Shown one piece after another: positions 56,107 to 64,000 of a DNA stretch of 64,000 nucleotides (its first letter is position 1; each line of letters opens with the position of its first letter). This stretch comes from Solibacter sp039934035 (GTDB lineage Bacteria > Acidobacteriota > Terriglobia > Bryobacterales > Bryobacteraceae), in contig JBDTMZ010000096.1 of the NCBI GenBank assembly GCA_039934035.1, forward strand, positions 1 through 64,000, in the 5' to 3' direction. A program made the translations under genes and the position numbers. The notes under the pieces were generated by a model that ran no database searches, was not told where the DNA came from, and saw only the letters and a list, made by a program, of their open reading frames with translations.

Positions 56107-56687
56107 CGCCGCGGCTCCGCAAATTCGACTTTGTCGTACAGGTCGGCAAGCGTCACGCGCGCTCCAATGGATTGGAGTTCGATAACGTCTTCCCGTTTAG
56201 TGGCAGTGGTCAGCAGCCACTTCCCGTCACCCTGGCGCGTGTAGAGTTCCACGCTCACCTCATCCGAAGCGGCCAGGACGTATTCGGAGAGGGGTTCGAT
56301 CGAACGGTATTGCTTGAACTTGCCGCCGCGATCAAAAGCCTCAGTGGACGGGAACAGCACTTCGACAATCAGGCTCGGATTGATCAACGTGTCCCGCGTC
56401 TCGTCCAGGAACAGCGGTTCGCCACAAAGAGCGGAGGCGTCAGGGTAGGTGTACAGTCCGGTGGCCGGAATGTGTACGCGCATGTCGACGAAGTACGCTT
56501 TGCACGGTCTCTTACGCAATTGCAGGCCGAGTTCGATGGCCAGGTTGGTCACAATCAGGTTGTGTGACTCGCGCGCCCCTGACATGGCGAACATCTCGCC
56601 GTTGTAGTACTCGCTCTTGGATTCGGCTTTCCGCTCGATCTCGAGATATTGCTCGGGAGTGAGGTGCGTTTTGGGCTGTGTGGCCAT
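56103..56687 (-). CDS. Uma2-family putative endonuclease
   Basis: This 194-residue DUF820/Uma2 protein has a restriction-endonuclease-like fold: HLTPEQYLEIERKAESKSEYYNGEMFAMSG, then TYPDASALCG (Asp), PSLIVEVLFPST (Glu) and GGKFKQYRSIE (Lys), the PD-D/E-x-K set. The biological role of the family is unknown. It is convergent with the radical SAM gene, overlapping its 3' end by 4 bp. Confidence 0.92.
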   Translation of the reverse strand: MATQPKTHLTPEQYLEIERKAESKSEYYNGEMFAMSGARESHNLIVTNLAIELGLQLRKRPCKAYFVDMRVHIPATGLYTYPDASALCGEPLFLDETRDTLINPSLIVEVLFPSTEAFDRGGKFKQYRSIEPLSEYVLAASDEVSVELYTRQGDGKWLLTTATKREDVIELQSIGARVTLADLYDKVEFAEPRR

Positions 56688-56781
56688 ACGAGCCTCTCAA
56701 GAACTACCGTATCACGCTGGATCGGCCACGAAACTCTATCTGGGCCGCCGGGTTTGCACCATATTAAGATACAGGATACCT

Positions 56782-59700
56782 GTGCGCCTCAACCGGACCG
56801 CTTTGCTGCTCGCCCGCCTGCCGTTGCTCTGCCTCGCGGCGGGGATTCTTCACGGCCAGGTGCTGGTCACGCTGAGCACCAATAACCTCGCGCTCTCGGC
56901 CGGCGGATCGGCCACGCTGGCCGCATTGTGCACAGTTCCTTCCGGCAGCAACACCGGCGTTACGTGGTCATACAGTCCGCAGGTCGGAACCCTTGGAGTA
57001 GGAAGCACCACAACCAGTGGCGGCCTCACCACCAATAATTATCTGGCGCCCGCGGTGATTACCAGTCCCACGAAAGTCACCATCACCGCCACCTCTGTCC
57101 AGACTCCGAGTGTCTCCGGCTCGGTCACGATCCAGTTGAACCCGGTCGATGTCGGCGTGGGCGCGCCGGAGAATCTGGTGAACGCGTTCCAGAACGCATT
57201 CTTCCGCAATGGCTTCAATCTTCTGGTGACCCTGCCTCCCGTAGGCAACGTCAAGAAATTGGGGCCCACAGGTTACGTTCAGGAGTTCACGGACAAGAAC
57301 TCCACCGCGAGACTTGCCCTGGCCACGGTCAGCCCGAGCGCTCCAGGCGCCACTGACGGCACCACGCTGGTGGTGCAACTGATGGCCGACCTATACGGCC
57401 ACTACATCACGGTCGGTGCGGGAGTGGCCGGCCTGCCGCTGTACGATACGCTGCAGTGTCCTCCCATCGATGCCGGCAACTCGTGCACCTGGGACGTTTT
57501 CGACAAGAGCTACGCACTGTTCGCCTACAAAGCGGCGCTCTCCACCGGCCAGGACTTCACCATACGCAATGTGGCCAACAGCGCCAGCATCCTCTTCTAT
57601 ACCGAGTGGACGAAGCAGGGCGGCATTTCAGGACTGAGCCGGCCGGTCGATGTGGAAACCGCGCTCACTGCGTTTGCGGTTCCACCAGCCACAACCGGCA
57701 CTACGGCCACCATGCAGGAATTTGCCAATGGCGCCATTTACTCCATCACCTCGGGGCTGAATCGCAATACGCTCTTCACAGTCGCGCAGCCGATTTACGG
57801 GCTCTACTCCACGAACAATGGTCCGGCCGGCAGCCTGGGATTGCCGGTCACGCAGGAGATTGTACTGCCCAACGGCGATCACCGTCAGACCTTCGAAGGC
57901 GGCGTCCTGCAATACACGCCGGGTGGGCCGGGACCGGTCATCCGTCCGCCGGTCACGCAGGTGCTGGTGAGCGGAGCAGCCGGGGGCAGCACTTTGACGC
58001 TGAATCTGGGGCAAGCCGTCACGCTGACCGCCACGCCGACTGCCGCCACGGGCGAACAACTGAAGGACCGGCCGGTCTCCTGGAGCACCACCAGCAGCCG
58101 GGTCGCGACCGTCACGCCCGGAGTGAACGGGACTGTGGTGGTGAAGGCTGTAGGCGGCGGCGCGGCCAGCATCACGGCGGCGAGCGAAGGCATTGCCAGC
58201 GCGAAGCTGAACCTGATTGTACTCGCACCCTGCTGCGACGTGGGCGATGGCGCGCCACCCACGGTGCAACAGTCCTTTAAGGATGCGCTCACGCGCAACA
58301 AGATCGCGGTGCAGCCCCCCATTCCCGGTCCGGCCGCGCGGGTGGGCGCGGGGTACGTGCAGACGGTGCAGGCGGCGGGTGGGTCGTCCACGTATGTGAT
58401 CGCGCAGTCGGACAAGATGGGCACGGCGTATGTGGTGGGCGGCGCTGTGTTGGCAATCTGGCAGGGCTTGGGCGCCGCCGGAGGAACGCTGGGATATCCG
58501 GTGAGCGACCTGAGCGCGGGCGGAACCCAGCGCTTCGATAGCGGTACTGCGCTGGCGGGCAATCCTCTGCGCATGGTGAGCGGCGGAATTCTGACCAAAT
58601 GGGGCCTGCTGGGCTACGAAACCGGGGCCGCCGGCGCTCCGGTCTCCGATGCCACGGTGTTCTCCACGTTCGGCGCCAATTCGGGGGTAGCGCAGGGGTT
58701 CGCCGGCGGCGCGATCTATCAGGCCACGGCAGGTCCGCGCAGCCCGCAAGCCTACGTCGTCACCGGGTTGATTCTTCAGCGATACAACGCCGTTGGCGGA
58801 CCGGGCGGCGATTACGGTATGCCCACCAGCGACGAGTTCGTGACCGCGGGCGTGCATCAGCAGAACTTCGAGGGCGGCAACCTCACCTGGTCCGCTGGAG
58901 ACAGCGTCGCTAAAGAGCATCCGGCCGCCAAGACCCCGGGGCTGATTGTCTCGCCCTCGGTTCTGACCGCGGGGAGCCGCGCGAAGTTTGCGGTGGTAGG
59001 CTTCCCGACCAACAGTACGATTCGTGTGTCGGTTGCGGGGCAGCCGGATTTCACAGTAACCTCCGCCAATGGCGCGTATTCCTGGGACATGTTCGTGCCG
59101 CTCTCCACCAAGAGCGGTTCTGTGCTGGTTCGCGCGGTGGACACCAAAGGGGCCAGCACCGCCAGCGGCACGCTGACCATTCGCGGCTTCAATGACAATC
59201 GGGTGGCGGCGAGCAAGGTGCAGGGCGACAATCAGACCGGACCTCCCGGGGCGCTGATGCCCCTGGCGCTGCGGGTCGCCTTGCGCGATTCTGCGGGCGA
59301 CCCGGTGGTGGGCGCAATGGTCACGTTCGAAGCGTCGATCGGCGCGCAGTTGTCGGCCGCCGGCGTGGTGACCGATGCCAGCGGATTTGCCGAGACCAGG
59401 GTGCGGCTGCAGAATGCGGAAGGTATAGCGCTGGTGCGCGCCGATTCGCCCGGCATCATTAGTAGTTCGGTGACCTTCGGTCTGCGCTCGGCGGCGACGT
59501 CGCTGGCCAATTTCCCCCGCTTCCAGTTGGCGGGCGATACCCGCTTGGGAGGCGGTACGGCGACGATCGGGCAGAAAGGCGCGCTGTTGACCGCTACCTC
59601 GGCGATCTTGCGCTATCACCAGAATCGCGGGGAATTGAGCAGCCCGAACGGGCCGGCCGACCCTGTAACGCTCAATCAGTTCCTGGCCAACTACTGCCCC

Positions 59701-61059
59701 AGTGATACCAAGGGGAAGCAGGTCTGCGATGGCTTCGTTGCGGGATCGTCCAACGGGGAGCAGGTGGTGAACCTATGGCGGGCGGCGGAGTTCACAGGAG
59801 GCGCCGCGGTGGAAGTCGCGCCGGCCACGCCATCGGTGATTGCCGATTTCCTGGCGCAAGGCTCTCCGGTACTGCTTTCGCTGGCTTTGTCGAAGAACGG
59901 TGCGGCGGCCGGGGGGCATTTTGCGGTGGCCACGGGGATCGCGGCGGACGGCTCGATCACGATTCAGGATCCGAGTCCTTTGTTTGCGCGCACCGCGCTG
60001 GCGGAGTACCTCACCGGATTTACCGCCGGAGGCGCTGCCTGGAAGGCGAATGTGATCGGGGTGGCAAGGTTCGCTCTGGACACTCCGGAGTCGATGGGCT
60101 TTCTGCTGGCGGCCATTTCCCAGCCCGGAGCGCTGATGCAATCCCTGGCAACGGCGGTGAATTCCGCGGCCGGCGCCTGCGGAACCAAATTCGATGCCTT
60201 CGATGCCGTGGACGGGTCCGGGAACCCGGCGGCGGGCGACCTGCTGCTGACCCGTTTTGTCGCATGCGAAGGAAGCCAGCCTGTCTATGAACTACAGGTG
60301 GGGGCGTCACAACCTTACAATATGCAGTTGACGGATCTGGCGCCCGGCGGGACGGTCAGCGACCTGTCCGGTAGTGCTCTGGCCACGTGGCGGGTCACCC
60401 GAGAGCAGTTCTACCTCGTGGTGGCTCCGCAATCCGTCAGCTTTACGGCGGCCGGAGTGGTGAGTGCGGCTACCTTCACGCCTGGAATCGCGCCGGGCGG
60501 CCTGATGTCGATTTTTGGGGCGGGGCTGGCCGGGGGCGGAAAGGCCACAGCGGTGGATCTCGACGGGACGCCGCTCAGGCTGGCGCTGGCGAGTCCTTTT
60601 CAAATCAACGCGGAAGTTCCGTTAGGAATGGCACCAGGCGTGCATGTTATGCGTGTGCAGTCTGGATATGGAGCGTCACAGCAGCAAGTGACGGTATCGG
60701 CGGTGGCTCCGGGCATCTTCTTAATAGGAAACCCGCCCCTTGGAGCGATTACGAATCAGAATTTCAGTCTTGTGGCCCCGGCGAACCCTCTAGCGAGAGG
60801 ACAGTCGATGGTTATTTTTGCCACGGGGCTGGGCGCGGTGACACAGAGCGGGCAGCTTTCAAGAACCAACGCCCCTGTGACCGTGTTGTTGAACGGGACC
60901 GTATTGCCGGTGCTTTTCGCCGGCCTGACGCCGGGTTATTTCGGGCTATATCAGGTGAACGTGACCATCCCGGCGGGCGCTGCGCCGGGGCTGAGCATGC
61001 CCCTTACCCTCAAAGTGGGGGAACAGTTGAGTAATACGGTGCAAGTTGCGTTGCAATAG
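56782..61059 (+). CDS. Giant modular exported protein with Ig-like, LGFP-like, inactive C39-like and TIGR03437 domains
   Basis: This 1425-residue protein starts at GTG 56782 behind AGGA; residues 1-25 are a signal peptide (LLLARLPLLCLAAGILHGQ). A module of Ig-like domain, DVG-GAP segment (GYVQ) and LGFP-like repeats occurs twice (about 30-380 and 390-710). A Big_1 domain (about 820-903) follows. Residues about 925-1100 resemble a C39_2 peptidase: GALLTATSAILRYH stands where the catalytic cysteine is expected, with GGHFAVATG and a following Asp. The C-terminus (about 1225-1425) is TIGR03437. The protein is probably extracellular or outer-membrane-attached; function is unknown. Confidence 0.88.
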   Translation: MRLNRTALLLARLPLLCLAAGILHGQVLVTLSTNNLALSAGGSATLAALCTVPSGSNTGVTWSYSPQVGTLGVGSTTTSGGLTTNNYLAPAVITSPTKVTITATSVQTPSVSGSVTIQLNPVDVGVGAPENLVNAFQNAFFRNGFNLLVTLPPVGNVKKLGPTGYVQEFTDKNSTARLALATVSPSAPGATDGTTLVVQLMADLYGHYITVGAGVAGLPLYDTLQCPPIDAGNSCTWDVFDKSYALFAYKAALSTGQDFTIRNVANSASILFYTEWTKQGGISGLSRPVDVETALTAFAVPPATTGTTATMQEFANGAIYSITSGLNRNTLFTVAQPIYGLYSTNNGPAGSLGLPVTQEIVLPNGDHRQTFEGGVLQYTPGGPGPVIRPPVTQVLVSGAAGGSTLTLNLGQAVTLTATPTAATGEQLKDRPVSWSTTSSRVATVTPGVNGTVVVKAVGGGAASITAASEGIASAKLNLIVLAPCCDVGDGAPPTVQQSFKDALTRNKIAVQPPIPGPAARVGAGYVQTVQAAGGSSTYVIAQSDKMGTAYVVGGAVLAIWQGLGAAGGTLGYPVSDLSAGGTQRFDSGTALAGNPLRMVSGGILTKWGLLGYETGAAGAPVSDATVFSTFGANSGVAQGFAGGAIYQATAGPRSPQAYVVTGLILQRYNAVGGPGGDYGMPTSDEFVTAGVHQQNFEGGNLTWSAGDSVAKEHPAAKTPGLIVSPSVLTAGSRAKFAVVGFPTNSTIRVSVAGQPDFTVTSANGAYSWDMFVPLSTKSGSVLVRAVDTKGASTASGTLTIRGFNDNRVAASKVQGDNQTGPPGALMPLALRVALRDSAGDPVVGAMVTFEASIGAQLSAAGVVTDASGFAETRVRLQNAEGIALVRADSPGIISSSVTFGLRSAATSLANFPRFQLAGDTRLGGGTATIGQKGALLTATSAILRYHQNRGELSSPNGPADPVTLNQFLANYCPSDTKGKQVCDGFVAGSSNGEQVVNLWRAAEFTGGAAVEVAPATPSVIADFLAQGSPVLLSLALSKNGAAAGGHFAVATGIAADGSITIQDPSPLFARTALAEYLTGFTAGGAAWKANVIGVARFALDTPESMGFLLAAISQPGALMQSLATAVNSAAGACGTKFDAFDAVDGSGNPAAGDLLLTRFVACEGSQPVYELQVGASQPYNMQLTDLAPGGTVSDLSGSALATWRVTREQFYLVVAPQSVSFTAAGVVSAATFTPGIAPGGLMSIFGAGLAGGGKATAVDLDGTPLRLALASPFQINAEVPLGMAPGVHVMRVQSGYGASQQQVTVSAVAPGIFLIGNPPLGAITNQNFSLVAPANPLARGQSMVIFATGLGAVTQSGQLSRTNAPVTVLLNGTVLPVLFAGLTPGYFGLYQVNVTIPAGAAPGLSMPLTLKVGEQLSNTVQVALQ

Positions 61060-61484
61060 CCGGGAAAAAGAGATGAGCTGGTACGAAACTGTTGACTGTG
61101 CCACCCGTAACGTGATTAAATCGAACGAGCATCGTTTCAACTCGGAACTACGCTGGCTGCCACGCCGCTTCGTATTGAAGGGGAAGGATTTCTCTTGACA
61201 TGCTGCGGGCAATCAGCTATCAATATCTTTACCGCGTCTGCTTTCAATGGCAATTTTGAATTTGTACTTGTTGAGCACAGAAGAACATAAAAACAACGAT
61301 CAGTGCCGCAAGTAAGGTTTTCAGTTAGGCCCGTTCGCTGAAGAGGCGTTCGGAATCAAACTCTCCGCCCGACACGGAGAAGTTCCCTAGGTTGGCTGAA
61401 CAGGTTTTTGAGACTTCTTAAATTGAGGCTCAGGTTGAAAGAGAACTTCGACCGATTCAATATGAAATTCACAAGGAGAAGGAA
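61060..61484 (+). other. Long leader region before a highly expressed exported protein
   Basis: This 425-base gap is AT-richer than its surroundings and contains no supported gene. It holds the promoter at 61195-61223, a second candidate (TTGACT 61092-61097, 18 bases, TTAAAT 61116-61121), and a hairpin CTCCG-7-CGGAG around 61362-61378. It ends with AAGGAGAAGGAA before ATG 61485. A nine-codon frame from ATG 61462 overlaps that start. The transcript leader would be about 255 bases. Confidence 0.5.
61195..61223 (+). promoter_or_regulatory. Strong sigma-70-type promoter
   Basis: A perfect -35 box TTGACA (61195-61200) and TATCAA (61218-61223) are separated by 17 bases. This is the closest match to consensus seen in the window, and it lies upstream of the exported protein at 61485. 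Confidence 0.6.
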
Positions 61485-63395
61485 ATGGTAGATTTTCGCA
61501 GAGGTATTACTGCGCTCGGCATGTTCGCCCTGTTTACAGGGTTAGCTGCAGCGCAGGTTGGTGGCACGGGCCAGCAGCAGCTGACCTGCAACACCAACGT
61601 CACCGTCACCCCGGCATTGCGTGGTGAAGGCTACACCGAGCAGACTGGCGACATCACGATCAGCTGCACGGGCGGCGCTCAGATGACGCCGGGTAGCAGC
61701 ATTCCGTTGGTCAACATCGCGGTGTTCTACAACACGACGGTCACGAGCCGCCTGTTGCCTACCACCTCGCCCCAGTCTTCCAACAATACGTCGGAAGCTC
61801 TGTTGCTGATCGACGAACCGGGTTCTGGTCTTCCTGGCGCCGGTCCTGCGCTTCCGCAGATGCTCTGCACGACCCCGTTGACGGGTTGCGCAGCTTCGGT
61901 CGGCGGCACGCTCATCGCTAACACTGCGGTGGTTCCCGGGACCACCAACCCGGCCCCGAACGTGTATCAGGGCGTAGTGAATGGCAACTCCGTGACGTTC
62001 TTCGGTGTTCCCGCGCTGCCCCCGGCCACGACCGGTGCACGCGTATACCGCATCACCAACGTTCGCGTGAACGCTCAGCCGCTGGCTGGCGGTTCCGCTT
62101 CGGGCGCGTCGCCGGTACAGGCTTCGATCTCGATCAGCGGCGCCACTTCGCTGTCGATTCAGAATTCCGCCCCGAACGTTGGCTACGTGAGCAATGGTCT
62201 CACCGCCAGCGCAACCGGCGGTAATCGCAACCAGTGCGAGTCCGCGGACAAGGTCGCCCTCAGCACGCTGACGTTCCAGGAGAACTTCGGTACTGCGTTC
62301 AAGACCCGTGTTGCAGCGGCCAGCAATACCGCCTATGCCGGACAGATCAACACCCCGGCGCAGAACGTGCCCGGCGCGATCTACAACTCGGAATCCAACT
62401 TCGTGTTCCCGATCAACTCGTCCCAGATGGCTGGACTTGCTGATTTCGGCACGCGACTGAAGGCAACCTTTAACAACATCCCCGCTGGCGTAAAGGTCTT
62501 CGTGTCCACCGCCAACGTCATCAACACGGGCACCCCAGCTACGGCTCCGAGCCCGATTGGCGGCAGCACGGGCAATGCGAACGTTGCGACCGGTTACGTT
62601 GGCTACGCACAGTTGGTCTCCAGTGAGACTGTCTCCGGCGGAAACGCTGGTGGCGGATTCTTCCCGGCCGTAACCGCGACCGACAACGCCGGCGCGGTCC
62701 AGATCGCTGAAGTATCCATCAGCAACGGAACGGGCAGCGCTGTTTGGGAAGTGATCAACACCAACCCGAATACGAATGAAAACTTCAAGTTCGGCGTTTA
62801 CCTCACGTACTCCGCCAACACGGCGCAGAACTCCCCGCTCCCGGGTGTCTCCACTGTGAACCTGAGCTTCGCTCCGACCGCGACCTCCGGCGCTGCTTCC
62901 AGCTCGCTGCCGATTCCGCGTTTCGCTGGCGACTCCCAGGCTGCCCGCACCCTCCTGACCGTCAACATCTGCCGTACGATTCTGTTGTATCCGTACATCA
63001 CCAACCAGGCTGGTTTCGACACCGGTCTGACGATTGCGAATACCTCTCAGGATCCGTTCACGACGGGTACCAATGCGACCGGCGCTCAGGCCGGTAGCTG
63101 CAAGCTGACCTACTACGGTGGGACCACTGCAGCTCCGACGACGCCTCCGGGCCCGAGCGACACTGGCAACATTGCCGCCGGCACCGTGTGGGTCAACACT
63201 CTGCAGGCCATCGCCCCGAACTTCCAGGGCTACATGTTCGCAGTGTGCAACTTCCAGTGGGCTCATGGCTTTGCGTTCATCAGCGATGTCGGTGCGCGCA
63301 ACCTGGCTATGGGTTACCTGGCGGTCGTCCTGAACGACACCAGCGGTCGCCGTAGCAACACCAACACGACCACGTCCGAAAACGGCGGTCACTAA
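61485..63395 (+). CDS. Exported, probably abundant surface protein of unknown family
   Basis: This 636-residue protein has a signal peptide (GITALGMFALFTGLAAAQ, cleavage near 24). The mature chain is rich in Asn, Thr, Ser, Gly and Ala with few charged residues, like bacterial surface-layer or filament proteins. Cysteines are few (about eight). A C-terminal block (about 500-625: LYPYITNQAGFDTGLTIANTS, AVCNFQWAHGFAFISDVG, AMGYLAVVLND) looks like a conserved domain. Codon use favours GTT, CGT and GCT more than neighbours, typical of high expression. A strong promoter, long leader, strong ribosome site and the best terminator support this. Function is unknown. Confidence 0.85.
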   Translation: MVDFRRGITALGMFALFTGLAAAQVGGTGQQQLTCNTNVTVTPALRGEGYTEQTGDITISCTGGAQMTPGSSIPLVNIAVFYNTTVTSRLLPTTSPQSSNNTSEALLLIDEPGSGLPGAGPALPQMLCTTPLTGCAASVGGTLIANTAVVPGTTNPAPNVYQGVVNGNSVTFFGVPALPPATTGARVYRITNVRVNAQPLAGGSASGASPVQASISISGATSLSIQNSAPNVGYVSNGLTASATGGNRNQCESADKVALSTLTFQENFGTAFKTRVAAASNTAYAGQINTPAQNVPGAIYNSESNFVFPINSSQMAGLADFGTRLKATFNNIPAGVKVFVSTANVINTGTPATAPSPIGGSTGNANVATGYVGYAQLVSSETVSGGNAGGGFFPAVTATDNAGAVQIAEVSISNGTGSAVWEVINTNPNTNENFKFGVYLTYSANTAQNSPLPGVSTVNLSFAPTATSGAASSSLPIPRFAGDSQAARTLLTVNICRTILLYPYITNQAGFDTGLTIANTSQDPFTTGTNATGAQAGSCKLTYYGGTTAAPTTPPGPSDTGNIAAGTVWVNTLQAIAPNFQGYMFAVCNFQWAHGFAFISDVGARNLAMGYLAVVLNDTSGRRSNTNTTTSENGGH

Positions 63396-63420
63396 GAACA
63401 AGCAGTAGCAGTCACACTCA

Positions 63421-63451
63421 AAGGGGGAGCTTCGGCTCCCCCTTTTTTTTT
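63421..63451 (+). terminator. Rho-independent terminator
   Basis: AAGGGGGAGC-TTCG-GCTCCCCCTT forms a 10-bp stem with a stable TTCG tetraloop, followed by a run of T residues to 63451. It lies 26 bases after the stop of the 61485 gene. Confidence 0.95.
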
Positions 63452-63539
63452 GCGTCAACGAAACGGATGGTGCTAAACTTGGATTTCCCCGCGTCCATCC
63501 GAATTCCAACCATGTTCCTACGCGAACGAGGAGGTAGTC

Positions 63540-64000
63540 TTGGACAGACTAAAAACAACGGTATTTTCTGCATTTGTACTGGCATTTCTTTTAGCGCCCG
63601 CCGCGTCCGCGCAGGCCACAGCGGCTAAGTTAGAGATCGTCTCCGGCAACGGCCAGATGATCTGCCCGAACTGCTCGTTTAAGAAGTTCACCTACTTTTT
63701 TCCGATGGTCGTCAAGGTGACGGACATCAGCGGGAATCCGATTGCCGGGAAGACGGTCAACTGGTCGCTGCAGAGTACGATCGGCATCGTGCCTGTTTTC
63801 GATACATCGACCGTAACCAATAGCTCCGGCATCGCCATCGCGCAGTTGTTCCAGGCGAACGGCGCGGTTGGTTCGCCCCAGTTGCCGTTCCTGCAAAGCG
63901 TAATCAGCGCAAACGTCGATGGCCTGGGTATCAACTTCACCGAAACGCAGGCGCTGGCCGACAATTTCTCGCAGCAAATTGTTTTCACCCGCCTCGACGC
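63540..64000 (+). CDS. Exported protein with CxxC and Ig-like (Big_1-type) segment, cut by the window end
   Basis: The frame starts at TTG 63540 behind GAGGAGG (5-base spacing) and is open to the window end (153 codons). Residues 1-25 form a signal peptide (VFSAFVLAFLLAPAASAQ). Then come LEIVSGNGQMICPNCSFKKF with a CPNC pair, and VVKVTDISGNPIAGKTVNWSL, the typical strand pair of a Big_1 or invasin-like Ig domain. A promoter-like TTGCGT-18-TAAACT lies at 63450-63479. The protein continues beyond 64000. Function is unknown. Confidence 0.8.
   Translation, partial: MDRLKTTVFSAFVLAFLLAPAASAQATAAKLEIVSGNGQMICPNCSFKKFTYFFPMVVKVTDISGNPIAGKTVNWSLQSTIGIVPVFDTSTVTNSSGIAIAQLFQANGAVGSPQLPFLQSVISANVDGLGINFTETQALADNFSQQIVFTRLD

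Overview
The window comes from a GC-rich bacterium, most probably an acidobacterium of the Solibacter/Bryobacter type. The main evidence is a secreted von Willebrand protein of the acidobacterial TIGR03436 kind (33050-34186), three exported proteins carrying the Solibacter-type TIGR03437 module (36458-37840, 41768-44170, 56782-61059), and export signals that typically end in A-Q. Families were recognised by eye from motifs; no database search was run. No rRNA, tRNA, CRISPR array or complete insertion sequence was seen. GTG and TTG starts and 1-14 bp gene overlaps are common, so several starts below were set by hand.

Layout. 64-3912: envelope sugar genes (glycosyltransferase, NAD-sugar epimerase, DegT aminotransferase) behind a hairpin repeat. 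4195-6214: a lone IS630-type DNA-binding domain and a convergent alpha-L-fucosidase, separated by a 42-bp palindrome. 6354-17597: a ten-gene operon for full purine degradation. Guanine deaminase, xanthine dehydrogenase, uricase, HIU hydrolase, OHCU decarboxylase, allantoinase, allantoate amidohydrolase, ureidoglycine aminohydrolase and ureidoglycolate amidohydrolase together take guanine to glyoxylate, ammonia and CO2 without free urea. 17836-20786: homocysteine methyltransferase/MTHFR fusion, Sua5 and a fluoride channel. 21089-24696: an Mla/MCE lipid-transport operon (permease, ATPase, MCE protein) plus a ChbG-type deacetylase. 24703-27294: two peptidases. 27303-30884: a three-gene operon (phospholipase D-like, unknown exported protein, phosphoesterase) opposite an exported protein with kinase-like motifs.

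30871-41704: MsbA-like exporter, VWFA protein, S24 peptidase coupled to mutY, Reeler-like protein, xseA, an HDAC-family deacetylase, and queC-queE for preQ0. 41768-46210: TIGR03437 protein, glycosyltransferase and a two-domain VOC protein. 46368-47032: VapBC-type toxin-antitoxin pair. 47125-54833: FAD oxidoreductase, glgB, adenosine-deaminase-family enzyme, aroA, holB and tmk. A perfect ParB-binding parS site covers the tmk start. 55039-64000: radical SAM/SPASM enzyme, Uma2 nuclease, and large exported proteins, one of which (61485-63395) has the strongest expression signals in the window.

The most interesting items are the parS site inside tmk, the compact plant-like purine route, the kinase-like exported protein, an MCE protein with five exact-period 34-residue repeats whose partner ATPase lacks the catalytic glutamate, and the 1425-residue modular protein with an apparently inactive C39 domain.
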